From the NCBI GenBank assembly GCA_900545455.1, contig UQZF01000007.1, forward strand, positions 1-32,950: a stretch of DNA of 32,950 bases, written 5' to 3'. The notes beneath the pieces are model-generated. The model worked only from the letters and a program-made list of their open reading frames with translations. It ran no database searches and was not told where the DNA came from. This document shows positions 15,192-22,059 of this stretch, piece by piece. Numbering within the stretch: position 1 is the stretch's first letter; each line of letters begins with the position of its first letter. The DNA comes from an uncultured Eubacteriales bacterium (lineage in GTDB: Bacteria > Bacillota > Clostridia > Lachnospirales > Lachnospiraceae). Position numbers and translations under genes: made by a program.

Positions 15192-15308
15192 GCTTTTTTT
15201 ACATCAGTGCTCATATTTAATACCGTTTTTTTATTTCAACCGTCACAGAGATACATTTTTGCCATAATTATTGACAACCTGATGCCTGACAAAACAATAT
15301 CAAAAAAG

Positions 15309-15407
15309 TTATCCCCAAATTGTGGATAACTTGTGGATAACTCTGTTCATTATTGTTATTAACTTGTTAATTTTATCCACAAACCCTTTATTTTAGGCTA
15401 TGGATAA
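15309..15407. other. oriC: oriC DnaA-box cluster upstream of dnaA
   Basis: DnaA boxes: TTATCCCCA 15309-15317 (one mismatch), TGTGGATAA 15321-15329 and 15332-15340 (perfect, reverse), TTATCCACA 15373-15381 (perfect, forward), TATGGATAA 15399-15407 (one mismatch, reverse). This corresponds to the upstream part of a bipartite origin as in Bacillus, and may also autoregulate dnaA. Confidence 0.92.
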
Positions 15408-15587
15408 TGTTAATTAAGATATTCACAATTTACACAAAGAATATTTTTACAAATTTTTCTTTTTTCTGAAAGATATATTATATGGTTCTTAAATAATTTT
15501 ATTATGTCAACCCATTTGGGGTGTCAGAAAAATTCCGCTCCATGCTCGTTTTTCTCCAAATTAATGCCTGTAAACTTCGATATTCCA

Positions 15588-15616
15588 TTGAAAAAATACT
15601 TATTTTAAGGTATAAT
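15588..15616 (+). promoter_or_regulatory. Promoter for dnaA
   Basis: TTGAAA, 17-nt spacer, perfect TATAAT. It gives a leader of about 25-30 nt to the chosen dnaA start at 15650. Confidence 0.85.
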
Positions 15617-15649
15617 ATGTTAGAATGACACAAAATGGGAGAATTATCG

Positions 15650-17050
15650 ATGATTGCAGAAATTAAAGAAAAATGGCCTCTTATTTTAGAGACAATCAAG
15701 AACGAACATGAAATCAGTGATGTATCCTTCAAGACATGGCTTCTGCCTCTTGAACCTTACGATACACACAATGATGTACTGTTTTTATTGGTTTCGGACG
15801 AGAAGCTTGGCCAAAACTATATCAAATATATAGACAAGAAGTACAAGATTCCCATTAAGGTTGCTATTGCGGAATGCACGAACATGGAGCTGGACATCCA
15901 ATTCATATTTCCAAGCCAGACCAAGGATATTGATAAGCTCGTTCATTCCCAGACTCAGGGCAGCTCGGTAAAATCGGTCGTCATAAATGAAACAACCACG
16001 GGAGAAGTCTATGACAAGGCAGGTCTCAACCGCAAGTATACCTTCGATACATTTGTCGTAGGTGACAATAACAGCTTTGCTCACGCTGCGGCTCTTGCCG
16101 TTGCCGAATCTCCGGCGGAAGCATATAATCCTCTTTTCATATACGGAGGAGTAGGACTTGGCAAGACGCATCTTATGCAGTCCATCGGCAACTTTATTTT
16201 ACAGCAGGATCCGACCAAGAAGGTTATGTATGTCACATCAGAGACTTTCACCAACGAACTTGTCGAATCCATCAAGAATGACCGTACCAACACGAACCAG
16301 AAGTTCCGCGATAAGTACAGGAAAGTTGACGTTCTTCTTATTGATGATATCCAGTTCATTGCCGGAAAGGAAAGTACTCAGGAAGAGTTCTTCCATACTT
16401 TCAATGCGCTGCGCGAATCTAAGAAGCAGATTGTTATATCATCCGATCGTCCGCCGAAGGATATTGCGACCTTGGAGGACAGGCTCCGCTCCAGATTTGA
16501 ATGGGGACTTACCGTAGATATTGCACCACCTTCATACGAGACAAGAATGGCAATTCTCCGCAAGAAGGCTGAGTCCGAGAACCTTAATGTACCTAATGAT
16601 ATATTGGAATACATTGCAAATAATATTAAATCCAACATCCGAGAGCTTGAAGGTTCACTTACCAAGCTCACGGCTTTTGCCAAATTTACACATAACGATC
16701 TGAGCATCGCACTTGCTGAGGAAGCTCTCCGTGACATTATTTTTCCTAACGAGACCAGGGATGTCACACCGGAGCTCATCATCAAGACTGTCTCCGACCA
16801 TTTCGGTATTACGCCTGCCGACATCACGTCCCACAAGCGTAACAAGGAGATTGTATATCCGCGCCAGATTGCTATGTATCTTTGTCGTACCATGGCGGAT
16901 GTTCCTCTTGCCACAATCGGCAAGCTTATAGGAAACCGTGACCATACAACCGTAATTCACGGTGCGGACAAGATTTCCGATGAGATTAAGAATAATCCTC
17001 AGACAAAGGAACTCATAGATATTCTTATCAAGAAGATTAATCCTTCATAA
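15650..17050 (+). CDS. dnaA: Chromosomal replication initiator protein DnaA
   Basis: 466 residues. Domain I (about 1-85, EISDVSFKTWLLPL), a variable linker (about 86-125), the AAA+ domain with Walker A GGVGLGKTH (166-174), Walker B LLIDDIQFI (229-237) and an Arg finger region (LEDRLRSRFEWG). The C-terminal DNA-binding domain has the signature NRDHTTVIHGADKI (429-442). It binds TTATCCACA boxes as an ATP form and opens oriC. The ATG at 15650 is preferred: GGGAG lies 8 nt upstream and the resulting N-terminus (MIAEIKEKWPLIL) fits the family. An in-frame ATG at 15635 would consume that ribosome binding site and has none of its own. Confidence 0.98.
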   Translation: MIAEIKEKWPLILETIKNEHEISDVSFKTWLLPLEPYDTHNDVLFLLVSDEKLGQNYIKYIDKKYKIPIKVAIAECTNMELDIQFIFPSQTKDIDKLVHSQTQGSSVKSVVINETTTGEVYDKAGLNRKYTFDTFVVGDNNSFAHAAALAVAESPAEAYNPLFIYGGVGLGKTHLMQSIGNFILQQDPTKKVMYVTSETFTNELVESIKNDRTNTNQKFRDKYRKVDVLLIDDIQFIAGKESTQEEFFHTFNALRESKKQIVISSDRPPKDIATLEDRLRSRFEWGLTVDIAPPSYETRMAILRKKAESENLNVPNDILEYIANNIKSNIRELEGSLTKLTAFAKFTHNDLSIALAEEALRDIIFPNETRDVTPELIIKTVSDHFGITPADITSHKRNKEIVYPRQIAMYLCRTMADVPLATIGKLIGNRDHTTVIHGADKISDEIKNNPQTKELIDILIKKINPS

Positions 17051-17140
17051 TGCTTCATACATTTACGGGAATCTGTCTTTGAGATAAGTTATCACCATTA
17101 TTTAGAACCCATTATAATAAGGAAGAAACTCATTACGGAT

Positions 17141-17349
17141 TGTGGATAACCCATAGAACAATGTTGTGGATAAGTAGTTGATAATTATGCTTTTTGTGTG
17201 AATAACCGCGAAGGTTTTCCACAGAGAATTTTTTTCATAAATCTTGTCCACATCTGTTTAACAGCTTGTCCTTTGATTATTAACAGAATTATCCTTTTTC
17301 TGAAACCCTTGATTTTTAAGGCTTCAGAACGGTTATCAACATATTCACA
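17141..17349. other. oriC: oriC DnaA-box cluster downstream of dnaA
   Basis: Perfect reverse boxes TGTGGATAA at 17141-17149 and 17165-17173. One-mismatch boxes TGTGAATAA 17197-17205 and TTATCAACA 17333-17341. A two-mismatch box, ATATTCACA, is at 17341-17349, next to the DnaA-trio. The arrangement parallels the Bacillus incC region. Confidence 0.88.
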
Positions 17350-17353
17350 ACCC

Positions 17354-17393
17354 CTAATACTACTACTGCTGAATTTTTTTATATATTTATTAA
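17354..17393. other. oriC: DnaA-trio and DNA unwinding element
   Basis: The top strand reads CTA ATA CTA CTA CTG CTG (17354-17371), so the complement is 3'-GAT TAT GAT GAT GAC GAC-5', six triplets each with the central A that defines DnaA-trios. It is separated from the last DnaA boxes by a short C-rich spacer (CCC) and followed by an AT-only tract (17372-17392 apart from one G or C at its edge). This is the box, GC spacer, trio, AT-rich order of the Bacillus basal unwinding system. Confidence 0.85.
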
Positions 17394-17434
17394 CCCGCTC
17401 AACTTTACACTTCACCCGAAAGGAGTTTTTCACA

Positions 17435-18544
17435 ATGAAAATAATTTGTACCAAATCAGACCTCTTGGCAGGTGTCAGCATAGTTCTCAAGGCAATACCT
17501 TCAAGAACTACAATGACTATATTAGAATGTATCCTTATTGATGCTTCTGCAGGCGAGATTAAACTTACAGCCAACGACATGGAGCTTGGCATCGAAACAG
17601 TTATAAAGGGAGAGATTGAACAGCGAGGCAAGGTTGCCATCGATGCTAAGATTTTTTCCGATATTATCCGTAAGCTTCCTGACAGCGAAGTTACAATCGA
17701 AACAGATGACAACTATGTTGCCAGAATTATCTGCGAGAAGGCGAACTTTACAATTTCCGGAAAGGCAGGGGACGATTTCTCATATCTGCCTTATATAGAG
17801 AAGGATAAGTTCATCGAACTTTCCAAGTTCACACTCAAGGAGGTTATCCGACAGACCATTTTCTCCATTGCCGATAATGAGAGCAGCAACAGAATAATGA
17901 CAGGTGAACTTTTTGAAATCAATGAAAATAATTTAAGGGTTGTATCGCTCGACGGACACAGAATATCCATCCGCAACATAGAACTTAACAGTTCTTATGA
18001 ACCGATTAAGGTTGTTGTTCCGGGTAAGACTCTCAACGAGATAAGCAAGATTCTTTCAGGAGAAGCTGATGAGATGGTAGATATTTTCTTTACCAACAAT
18101 CATATTCTCTTTGAGTTTGACAACACGAAGGTTGTATCAAGACTTATTGACGGAGAATTCTTTAAGATTGACCAGATGCTTTCAAAGGATTATGAGACTA
18201 AGGTTGTGATCAATAAGAAGGAGTTTCTCGACTGTATCGACCGTTCGATGCTTCTCGTAAAAGAGGGCGACAAGAAGCCTATTATTGTTAATATAACCGA
18301 TGGCTCTCTTGAGATTAAAATTAACTCAGCAATAGGTTCCATGAACGAGGATATTGATATAGTTAAAGAGGGTAAGGATATAATGATCGGCTTTAACGGA
18401 AGATTCCTCATGGATGCACTCAAGGTTATTGATGACGAACAGATTTCAATTTATCTTATGAATTCTAAGGCACCTTGCTTTATTCGTGATGATAAGAATG
18501 AGTATATATATCTTATTTTACCGGTTAACTTTAACAACTACTAA
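17435..18544 (+). CDS. dnaN: DNA polymerase III beta subunit (sliding clamp)
   Basis: 369 residues, normal for the clamp, with three repeated clamp folds. It opens MKIICTKSDLLAGVSIVLKA, contains VSLDGHRIS near residue 170 and ends with the clamp-typical YIYLILPVNFNNY. It forms a dimeric ring that tethers polymerase III and other partners to DNA. The ATG at 17435 follows AAGGAG at about 9 nt. The frame is open upstream through the origin sequence but has no ribosome binding site there. It is followed after 22 nt by the S4-domain gene, starting the dnaN-S4-recF run. Confidence 0.97.
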   Translation: MKIICTKSDLLAGVSIVLKAIPSRTTMTILECILIDASAGEIKLTANDMELGIETVIKGEIEQRGKVAIDAKIFSDIIRKLPDSEVTIETDDNYVARIICEKANFTISGKAGDDFSYLPYIEKDKFIELSKFTLKEVIRQTIFSIADNESSNRIMTGELFEINENNLRVVSLDGHRISIRNIELNSSYEPIKVVVPGKTLNEISKILSGEADEMVDIFFTNNHILFEFDNTKVVSRLIDGEFFKIDQMLSKDYETKVVINKKEFLDCIDRSMLLVKEGDKKPIIVNITDGSLEIKINSAIGSMNEDIDIVKEGKDIMIGFNGRFLMDALKVIDDEQISIYLMNSKAPCFIRDDKNEYIYLILPVNFNNY

Positions 18545-18566
18545 GCCGGGTTAGGAAAGGAATTTT

Positions 18567-18776
18567 ATGGAAACAATTAAACTGAGAGATGAATTTATTA
18601 AGCTAGGACAGGCACTTAAAGCGACAGGTCTCGTTGAGTCCGGAGTTGACGCTAAGATGGTGATTCTCGACGGTCAGGTTAAGGTCAACGGAAATGTTGA
18701 GCTTCAGCGAGGCAAGAAGCTTCACGCAGGAGATGTCGTTGAGTACAACGGTGAGACTATCAGAATTGAGGAATAA
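18567..18776 (+). CDS. yaaA: S4-domain RNA-binding protein (YaaA/RlbA type)
   Basis: A 69-residue S4-like protein; the S4 core FIKLGQALKATGLVESG, VILDGQVKVNGNVELQRG and KLHAGDVVEYNG covers nearly the whole length. In Bacillus, the gene at this position (yaaA, rlbA) has been connected with ribosome assembly; the exact role is not certain. AGGAAAGG precedes the start. It lies between dnaN (22 nt) and recF (6 nt), the conserved Firmicutes arrangement. It should not be confused with the unrelated E. coli YaaA. Confidence 0.9.
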   Translation: METIKLRDEFIKLGQALKATGLVESGVDAKMVILDGQVKVNGNVELQRGKKLHAGDVVEYNGETIRIEE

Positions 18777-18782
18777 TGCGTA

Positions 18783-19868
18783 ATGGTTATCGAGGCTCTT
18801 GATTTGCAGAATTATAGAAATTATGAGTTGCTCAGCATGAAGTTCTCTGATAAGACTAACATTCTATATGGTGACAATGCGCAGGGAAAGACCAATATTC
18901 TTGAGGCAATCTACGTTGCGGGCACAACCAAGTCGCACCGCGCGAGCAAGGACAGAGAGATTATTGCCTTTGACAGCGATGAAGCACATATAAGGATGAT
19001 GGTGCGGAAAAACAATATTCCACACAGAATAGATATGCACCTTAAAAAGACCAAGACCAAGGGTGTAGCCATTGACGGTATCCCGATAAGGCGTGCGGTC
19101 GATTTACTCGGCATAATCAATATCGTTTTCTTTTCACCGGAGGACCTTAACATAATAAAGAGCGGGCCTGCCGAGAGAAGAAGATTCATGGATATGGAGC
19201 TGTGCCAGCTCGACAAGATTTATGTCCACAATCTGGTGAACTACAACAAGGTTCTCATTCAGAGGAACAAGCTTTTAAAGGACATCGGCTTCAACCCTTC
19301 GCTTGCGGATACGCTCGATGTGTGGGATGAGCAGCTTGTAAGCTATGGCAATGAGCTGATAAAAATAAGACGGAATTTTGTCAATAATCTCAATGGTATT
19401 ATATATGATATACACGGCAAGCTCTCGGGCAACAAAGAGCAGCTCACGCTTGTGTATGAGCCGTCGGTTAGCGAGGTGGATTTTTTGAAGCTTCTGACTG
19501 ATTCGAGGGACAGGGATATAAGGCAGAAAACCACGGGCTACGGACCGCACCGCGACGACATAAGCTTCATGCTCGGAGATATGGATGTCAGAAGGTACGG
19601 TTCGCAGGGACAGCAGAGAACCTGTGCCCTCTCGTTAAAGCTGTCGGAGATTGAGCTTGTGAAGATTGTCACGGGCGACAATCCGATACTGCTTTTGGAC
19701 GACGTGTTCTCGGAGCTTGATGCTAACAGGCAGAACTATCTGCTTGACAGTATAGATAACGTGCAGACCATTGTTACCTGCACGGGACTTGATGAATTTA
19801 TTAATTACCGTTTTCACTTGGACAAGGTGTTCTATGTGACGGACGGGCATGTTGAAGAGAAAAATTAA
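18783..19868 (+). CDS. recF: DNA replication and repair protein RecF
   Basis: 361 residues, an SMC-like ABC ATPase that helps load RecA at gapped DNA with RecO and RecR. Walker A GDNAQGKTN is at 30-38, the ABC signature-like GSQGQQRT is near 273, and Walker B with the following acidic residue, ILLLDDVFSELD, is near 300-311. A conserved DxxFSELD-type D loop is present. GAGGA within the S4 gene end is about 10 nt from the ATG, so translation is probably coupled. remB (often between recF and gyrB in Firmicutes) is absent here. Confidence 0.97.
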   Translation: MVIEALDLQNYRNYELLSMKFSDKTNILYGDNAQGKTNILEAIYVAGTTKSHRASKDREIIAFDSDEAHIRMMVRKNNIPHRIDMHLKKTKTKGVAIDGIPIRRAVDLLGIINIVFFSPEDLNIIKSGPAERRRFMDMELCQLDKIYVHNLVNYNKVLIQRNKLLKDIGFNPSLADTLDVWDEQLVSYGNELIKIRRNFVNNLNGIIYDIHGKLSGNKEQLTLVYEPSVSEVDFLKLLTDSRDRDIRQKTTGYGPHRDDISFMLGDMDVRRYGSQGQQRTCALSLKLSEIELVKIVTGDNPILLLDDVFSELDANRQNYLLDSIDNVQTIVTCTGLDEFINYRFHLDKVFYVTDGHVEEKN

Positions 19869-19898
19869 TATCTGCGTGTGCGCTCATATCGCAGATAT
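19868..19898 (+). other. Hairpin after recF
   Basis: ATATCTGCG/CGCAGATAT, a perfect 9-bp stem with a 13-nt loop, just after the recF stop codon. No T-run follows directly, so termination is unlikely to be strong. It may stabilise or process mRNA. Confidence 0.55.
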
Positions 19899-19901
19899 GG
19901 T

Positions 19902-19930
19902 TTGCAGTTAAGGCTGCTTTTGATTATATT
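19902..19930 (+). promoter_or_regulatory. Promoter for gyrB
   Basis: TTGCAG, 17-nt spacer, TATATT, about 25 nt upstream of the gyrB start. Confidence 0.6.
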
Positions 19931-19955
19931 TATGTAGCGCAGAAATGAGGAAAGC

Positions 19956-21869
19956 ATGGAAAATAACTACGGAGCTGACCAGATACAGATTCTTGAAGGT
20001 CTTGAGGCGGTAAGAAAAAGACCTGGAATGTATATTGGCAGTACATCATCAAAGGGACTTCATCATTTGGTATATGAGATTGTAGACAACTCGGTCGATG
20101 AGGCGTTGGCAGGCTACTGCACTGAGATTGATGTGCAGATTAACTCTGACAATTCAATCACCGTAACAGACAACGGACGAGGAATTCCTGTTGGAATTAA
20201 TGCAAAGTCCGGCCTTCCGGCGGTTGAGGTTGTATTTACAATTCTCCATGCCGGCGGCAAATTCGGAGGTGGAGGATATAAGGTATCGGGAGGTCTCCAC
20301 GGAGTAGGTGCGTCTGTTGTAAATGCACTCTCAGAATGGCTTGAAGTTCAGGTATATCATGAAGGAAGCATATACCAGCAGAGATACGAGAGAGGCAAGG
20401 TAATGTACCCTCTCAAGATTGTCGGAAGCTGCGATGCCGAAAAGACGGGAACGAAGGTAACCTTCCTTCCCGACAAGGAGATATTCGAGGATACGGTTTA
20501 CGATTTTGATATTTTAAAGAATCGTCTCAGAGAAATGGCGTTCCTCACGAAGGGAATCAAGATTATTCTCAGGGATGACAGAGAGGATAAGAAAGAAAAG
20601 ATTTTCCACTACGAGGGAGGAATCAAGGAGTTCGTACAGTACTTAAACAGAAGTAAGACTCCTCTTTATGAGAATATCATTTACTGTGAAGGCACCGTCA
20701 ACAACATATCGGTTGAGGTCGCTTTCCAGCACAACGACGATTACAACGAGAGTATTTACTCTTTTGTCAATAATATCAATACACCTGAAGGCGGTATGCA
20801 CCTCACGGGCTTTAGAAATGCAATAACCAAGACCTTCAATGACTATGCAAGAAGCAATAAGCTCTTAAAGGACAGCGAGCAGAACCTGACGGGCGAGGAT
20901 ATAAGAGAAGGTCTCACGGCGATTGTCAGCGTTAAGATTGAAAACCCTCAGTTCGAGGGACAGACCAAGCAGAAGCTTGGAAACAGCGAGGCGAGAGGAG
21001 CCGTCGACAACGTCGTTACCGAGCAGCTTACATATTTCTTGGAGCAGAATCCTACTGTTGCAAAGATGATATGTGAGAAGTCGCTTCTCGCTCAGAGAGC
21101 AAGGGAGGCAGCCAGAAAAGCTAGGGATCTGACGAGAAGAAAGACCGCTCTTGAGTCCATGAGTCTTCCGGGCAAGCTTGCCGACTGCTCGGACAAGGAT
21201 CCTAAGAACTGTGAAATCTTTATCGTAGAGGGAGATTCCGCCGGAGGTTCCGCAAAATCAGCGAGAAGCCGTGCAACACAGGCTATTCTTCCGCTCAGAG
21301 GTAAGATACTCAATGTAGAAAAGGCGAGACTTGACAGAATACTCGGAAATGCCGAGATTAAGGCGATGATTACAGCCTTCGGAACAGGTATACACGAGGA
21401 CTTTGATATAAGCAAGCTCCGTTACCACAAGATTATCATTATGACTGATGCCGATGTCGACGGTGCACATATCGCAACACTTATGCTCACCTTCCTCTAT
21501 CGTTTCATGCCGGAGCTCATCAAGCAGGGCTATGTATATCTTGCACAGCCGCCTCTTTATAAGCTCGAGAAGAATAAAAAGGTATGGTATGCATACTCGG
21601 ATGAGCAGCTCAACGATATTCTCACCGAGGTGGGACGTGACCAGAACAATAAGATTCAGCGTTACAAAGGTCTTGGAGAGATGGATGCAGACCAGCTCTG
21701 GGAGACGACAATGGATCCTGCCAAGAGAATACTCAAGAAGGTATTCTACGACGAGGAGTATGCGTCAGAGATAGATGTGACATTCTCAACACTCATGGGT
21801 GACAATGTAGAACCGAGAAGAGAGTTTATCGAAGCAAATGCGAAGTTCGTAAAGAATCTGGATATATAA
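19956..21869 (+). CDS. gyrB: DNA gyrase subunit B
   Basis: 637 residues, the ATPase/TOPRIM subunit of gyrase. GHKL ATP-binding elements: EIVDNSVDEALAG (41-53), DNGRGIPVG (72-80) and GGLHGVGASVVNALS (about 112-126). The transducer domain follows. TOPRIM EGDSAGGSAKSARSR starts near residue 425 and the metal-binding DADVDGAHI is near 498. The C-terminal tail (RREFIEANAKFVKNLDI) is canonical for the 630-650-residue form. AGGAAAG precedes the ATG. With GyrA it introduces negative supercoils, which also helps origin opening. Confidence 0.98.
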   Translation: MENNYGADQIQILEGLEAVRKRPGMYIGSTSSKGLHHLVYEIVDNSVDEALAGYCTEIDVQINSDNSITVTDNGRGIPVGINAKSGLPAVEVVFTILHAGGKFGGGGYKVSGGLHGVGASVVNALSEWLEVQVYHEGSIYQQRYERGKVMYPLKIVGSCDAEKTGTKVTFLPDKEIFEDTVYDFDILKNRLREMAFLTKGIKIILRDDREDKKEKIFHYEGGIKEFVQYLNRSKTPLYENIIYCEGTVNNISVEVAFQHNDDYNESIYSFVNNINTPEGGMHLTGFRNAITKTFNDYARSNKLLKDSEQNLTGEDIREGLTAIVSVKIENPQFEGQTKQKLGNSEARGAVDNVVTEQLTYFLEQNPTVAKMICEKSLLAQRAREAARKARDLTRRKTALESMSLPGKLADCSDKDPKNCEIFIVEGDSAGGSAKSARSRATQAILPLRGKILNVEKARLDRILGNAEIKAMITAFGTGIHEDFDISKLRYHKIIIMTDADVDGAHIATLMLTFLYRFMPELIKQGYVYLAQPPLYKLEKNKKVWYAYSDEQLNDILTEVGRDQNNKIQRYKGLGEMDADQLWETTMDPAKRILKKVFYDEEYASEIDVTFSTLMGDNVEPRREFIEANAKFVKNLDI

Positions 21870-21872
21870 GTT

Positions 21873-21929
21873 CATCAAGTAAATATAATACGAGACTGCT
21901 TGCAGTCAGAGTATTATATTTATTTGATG
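21873..21929 (+). other. Long hairpin in the gyrB-gyrA spacer
   Basis: An outer stem of 19 bp (one G·U), 21873-21891 with 21911-21929, and an inner GACTGC/GCAGTC stem with a 2-nt loop, separated by a small internal loop. No T-run follows, so it is not a standard terminator. It could be an RNase III site or mRNA-stabilising structure. Confidence 0.75.
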
Positions 21930-21950
21930 GACAAACGTACATGAGCAAGA

Positions 21951-22022
21951 TATTTCAGCGAAGCTGAAATAGCAAATTGCGAATGGACGTTAGCAATTTC
22001 GAGAGTGGAACGGAGAAATTGC
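21951..22022 (+). promoter_or_regulatory. gyrA leader with alternative stems
   Basis: TATTTCAGC/GCTGAAATA (9 bp, 21951-21971). AAATTGC (21974-21980) can pair with GCAATTT (21993-21999). GCAATTTC (21993-22000) can instead pair with GAAATTGC (22015-22022). The last two stems exclude each other, which would allow a switch. No T-run follows the last stem; the gyrA ribosome binding site (GGAGG) begins about 25 nt further on. Confidence 0.5.
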
Positions 22023-22059
22023 TTATATAAAATAAAAAATAATTTCGGAGGAAATATAA

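Larger units (their letters stand above)
15082..15649. other. oriC upstream region, rpmH-dnaA intergenic
   Basis: About 570 bp without genes between divergent rpmH and dnaA. It holds the rpmH promoter (15163-15191), DnaA boxes (15309-15407), an AT-rich tract (about 15408-15505) and the dnaA promoter (15588-15616). I see no credible small gene. Confidence 0.8.
17051..17434. other. oriC: dnaA-dnaN intergenic origin region
   Basis: About 380 bp without a gene, containing DnaA boxes, a DnaA-trio and an AT-rich unwinding element. A frame open across 17198-17434 on the plus strand is only the upstream continuation of dnaN and has no ribosome binding site. A dnaN promoter is not clear; TTATCA, 18-nt spacer, TATAAT near 17090-17118 is a weak candidate. 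Confidence 0.8.

Noticed and set aside
15635..15649. Alternative DnaA start at 15635
   Set aside because: The ATG has no ribosome binding site, and its own sequence supplies the GGGAG for the ATG at 15650.
17198..17434. N-terminal extension of DnaN
   Set aside because: It would translate DnaA boxes and the unwinding element; the ATG at 17435 has AAGGAG and the canonical clamp start.
21873..21929. Terminator after gyrB
   Set aside because: The stem is long, but the downstream sequence (GACAAACGTACATG) has no T-run.
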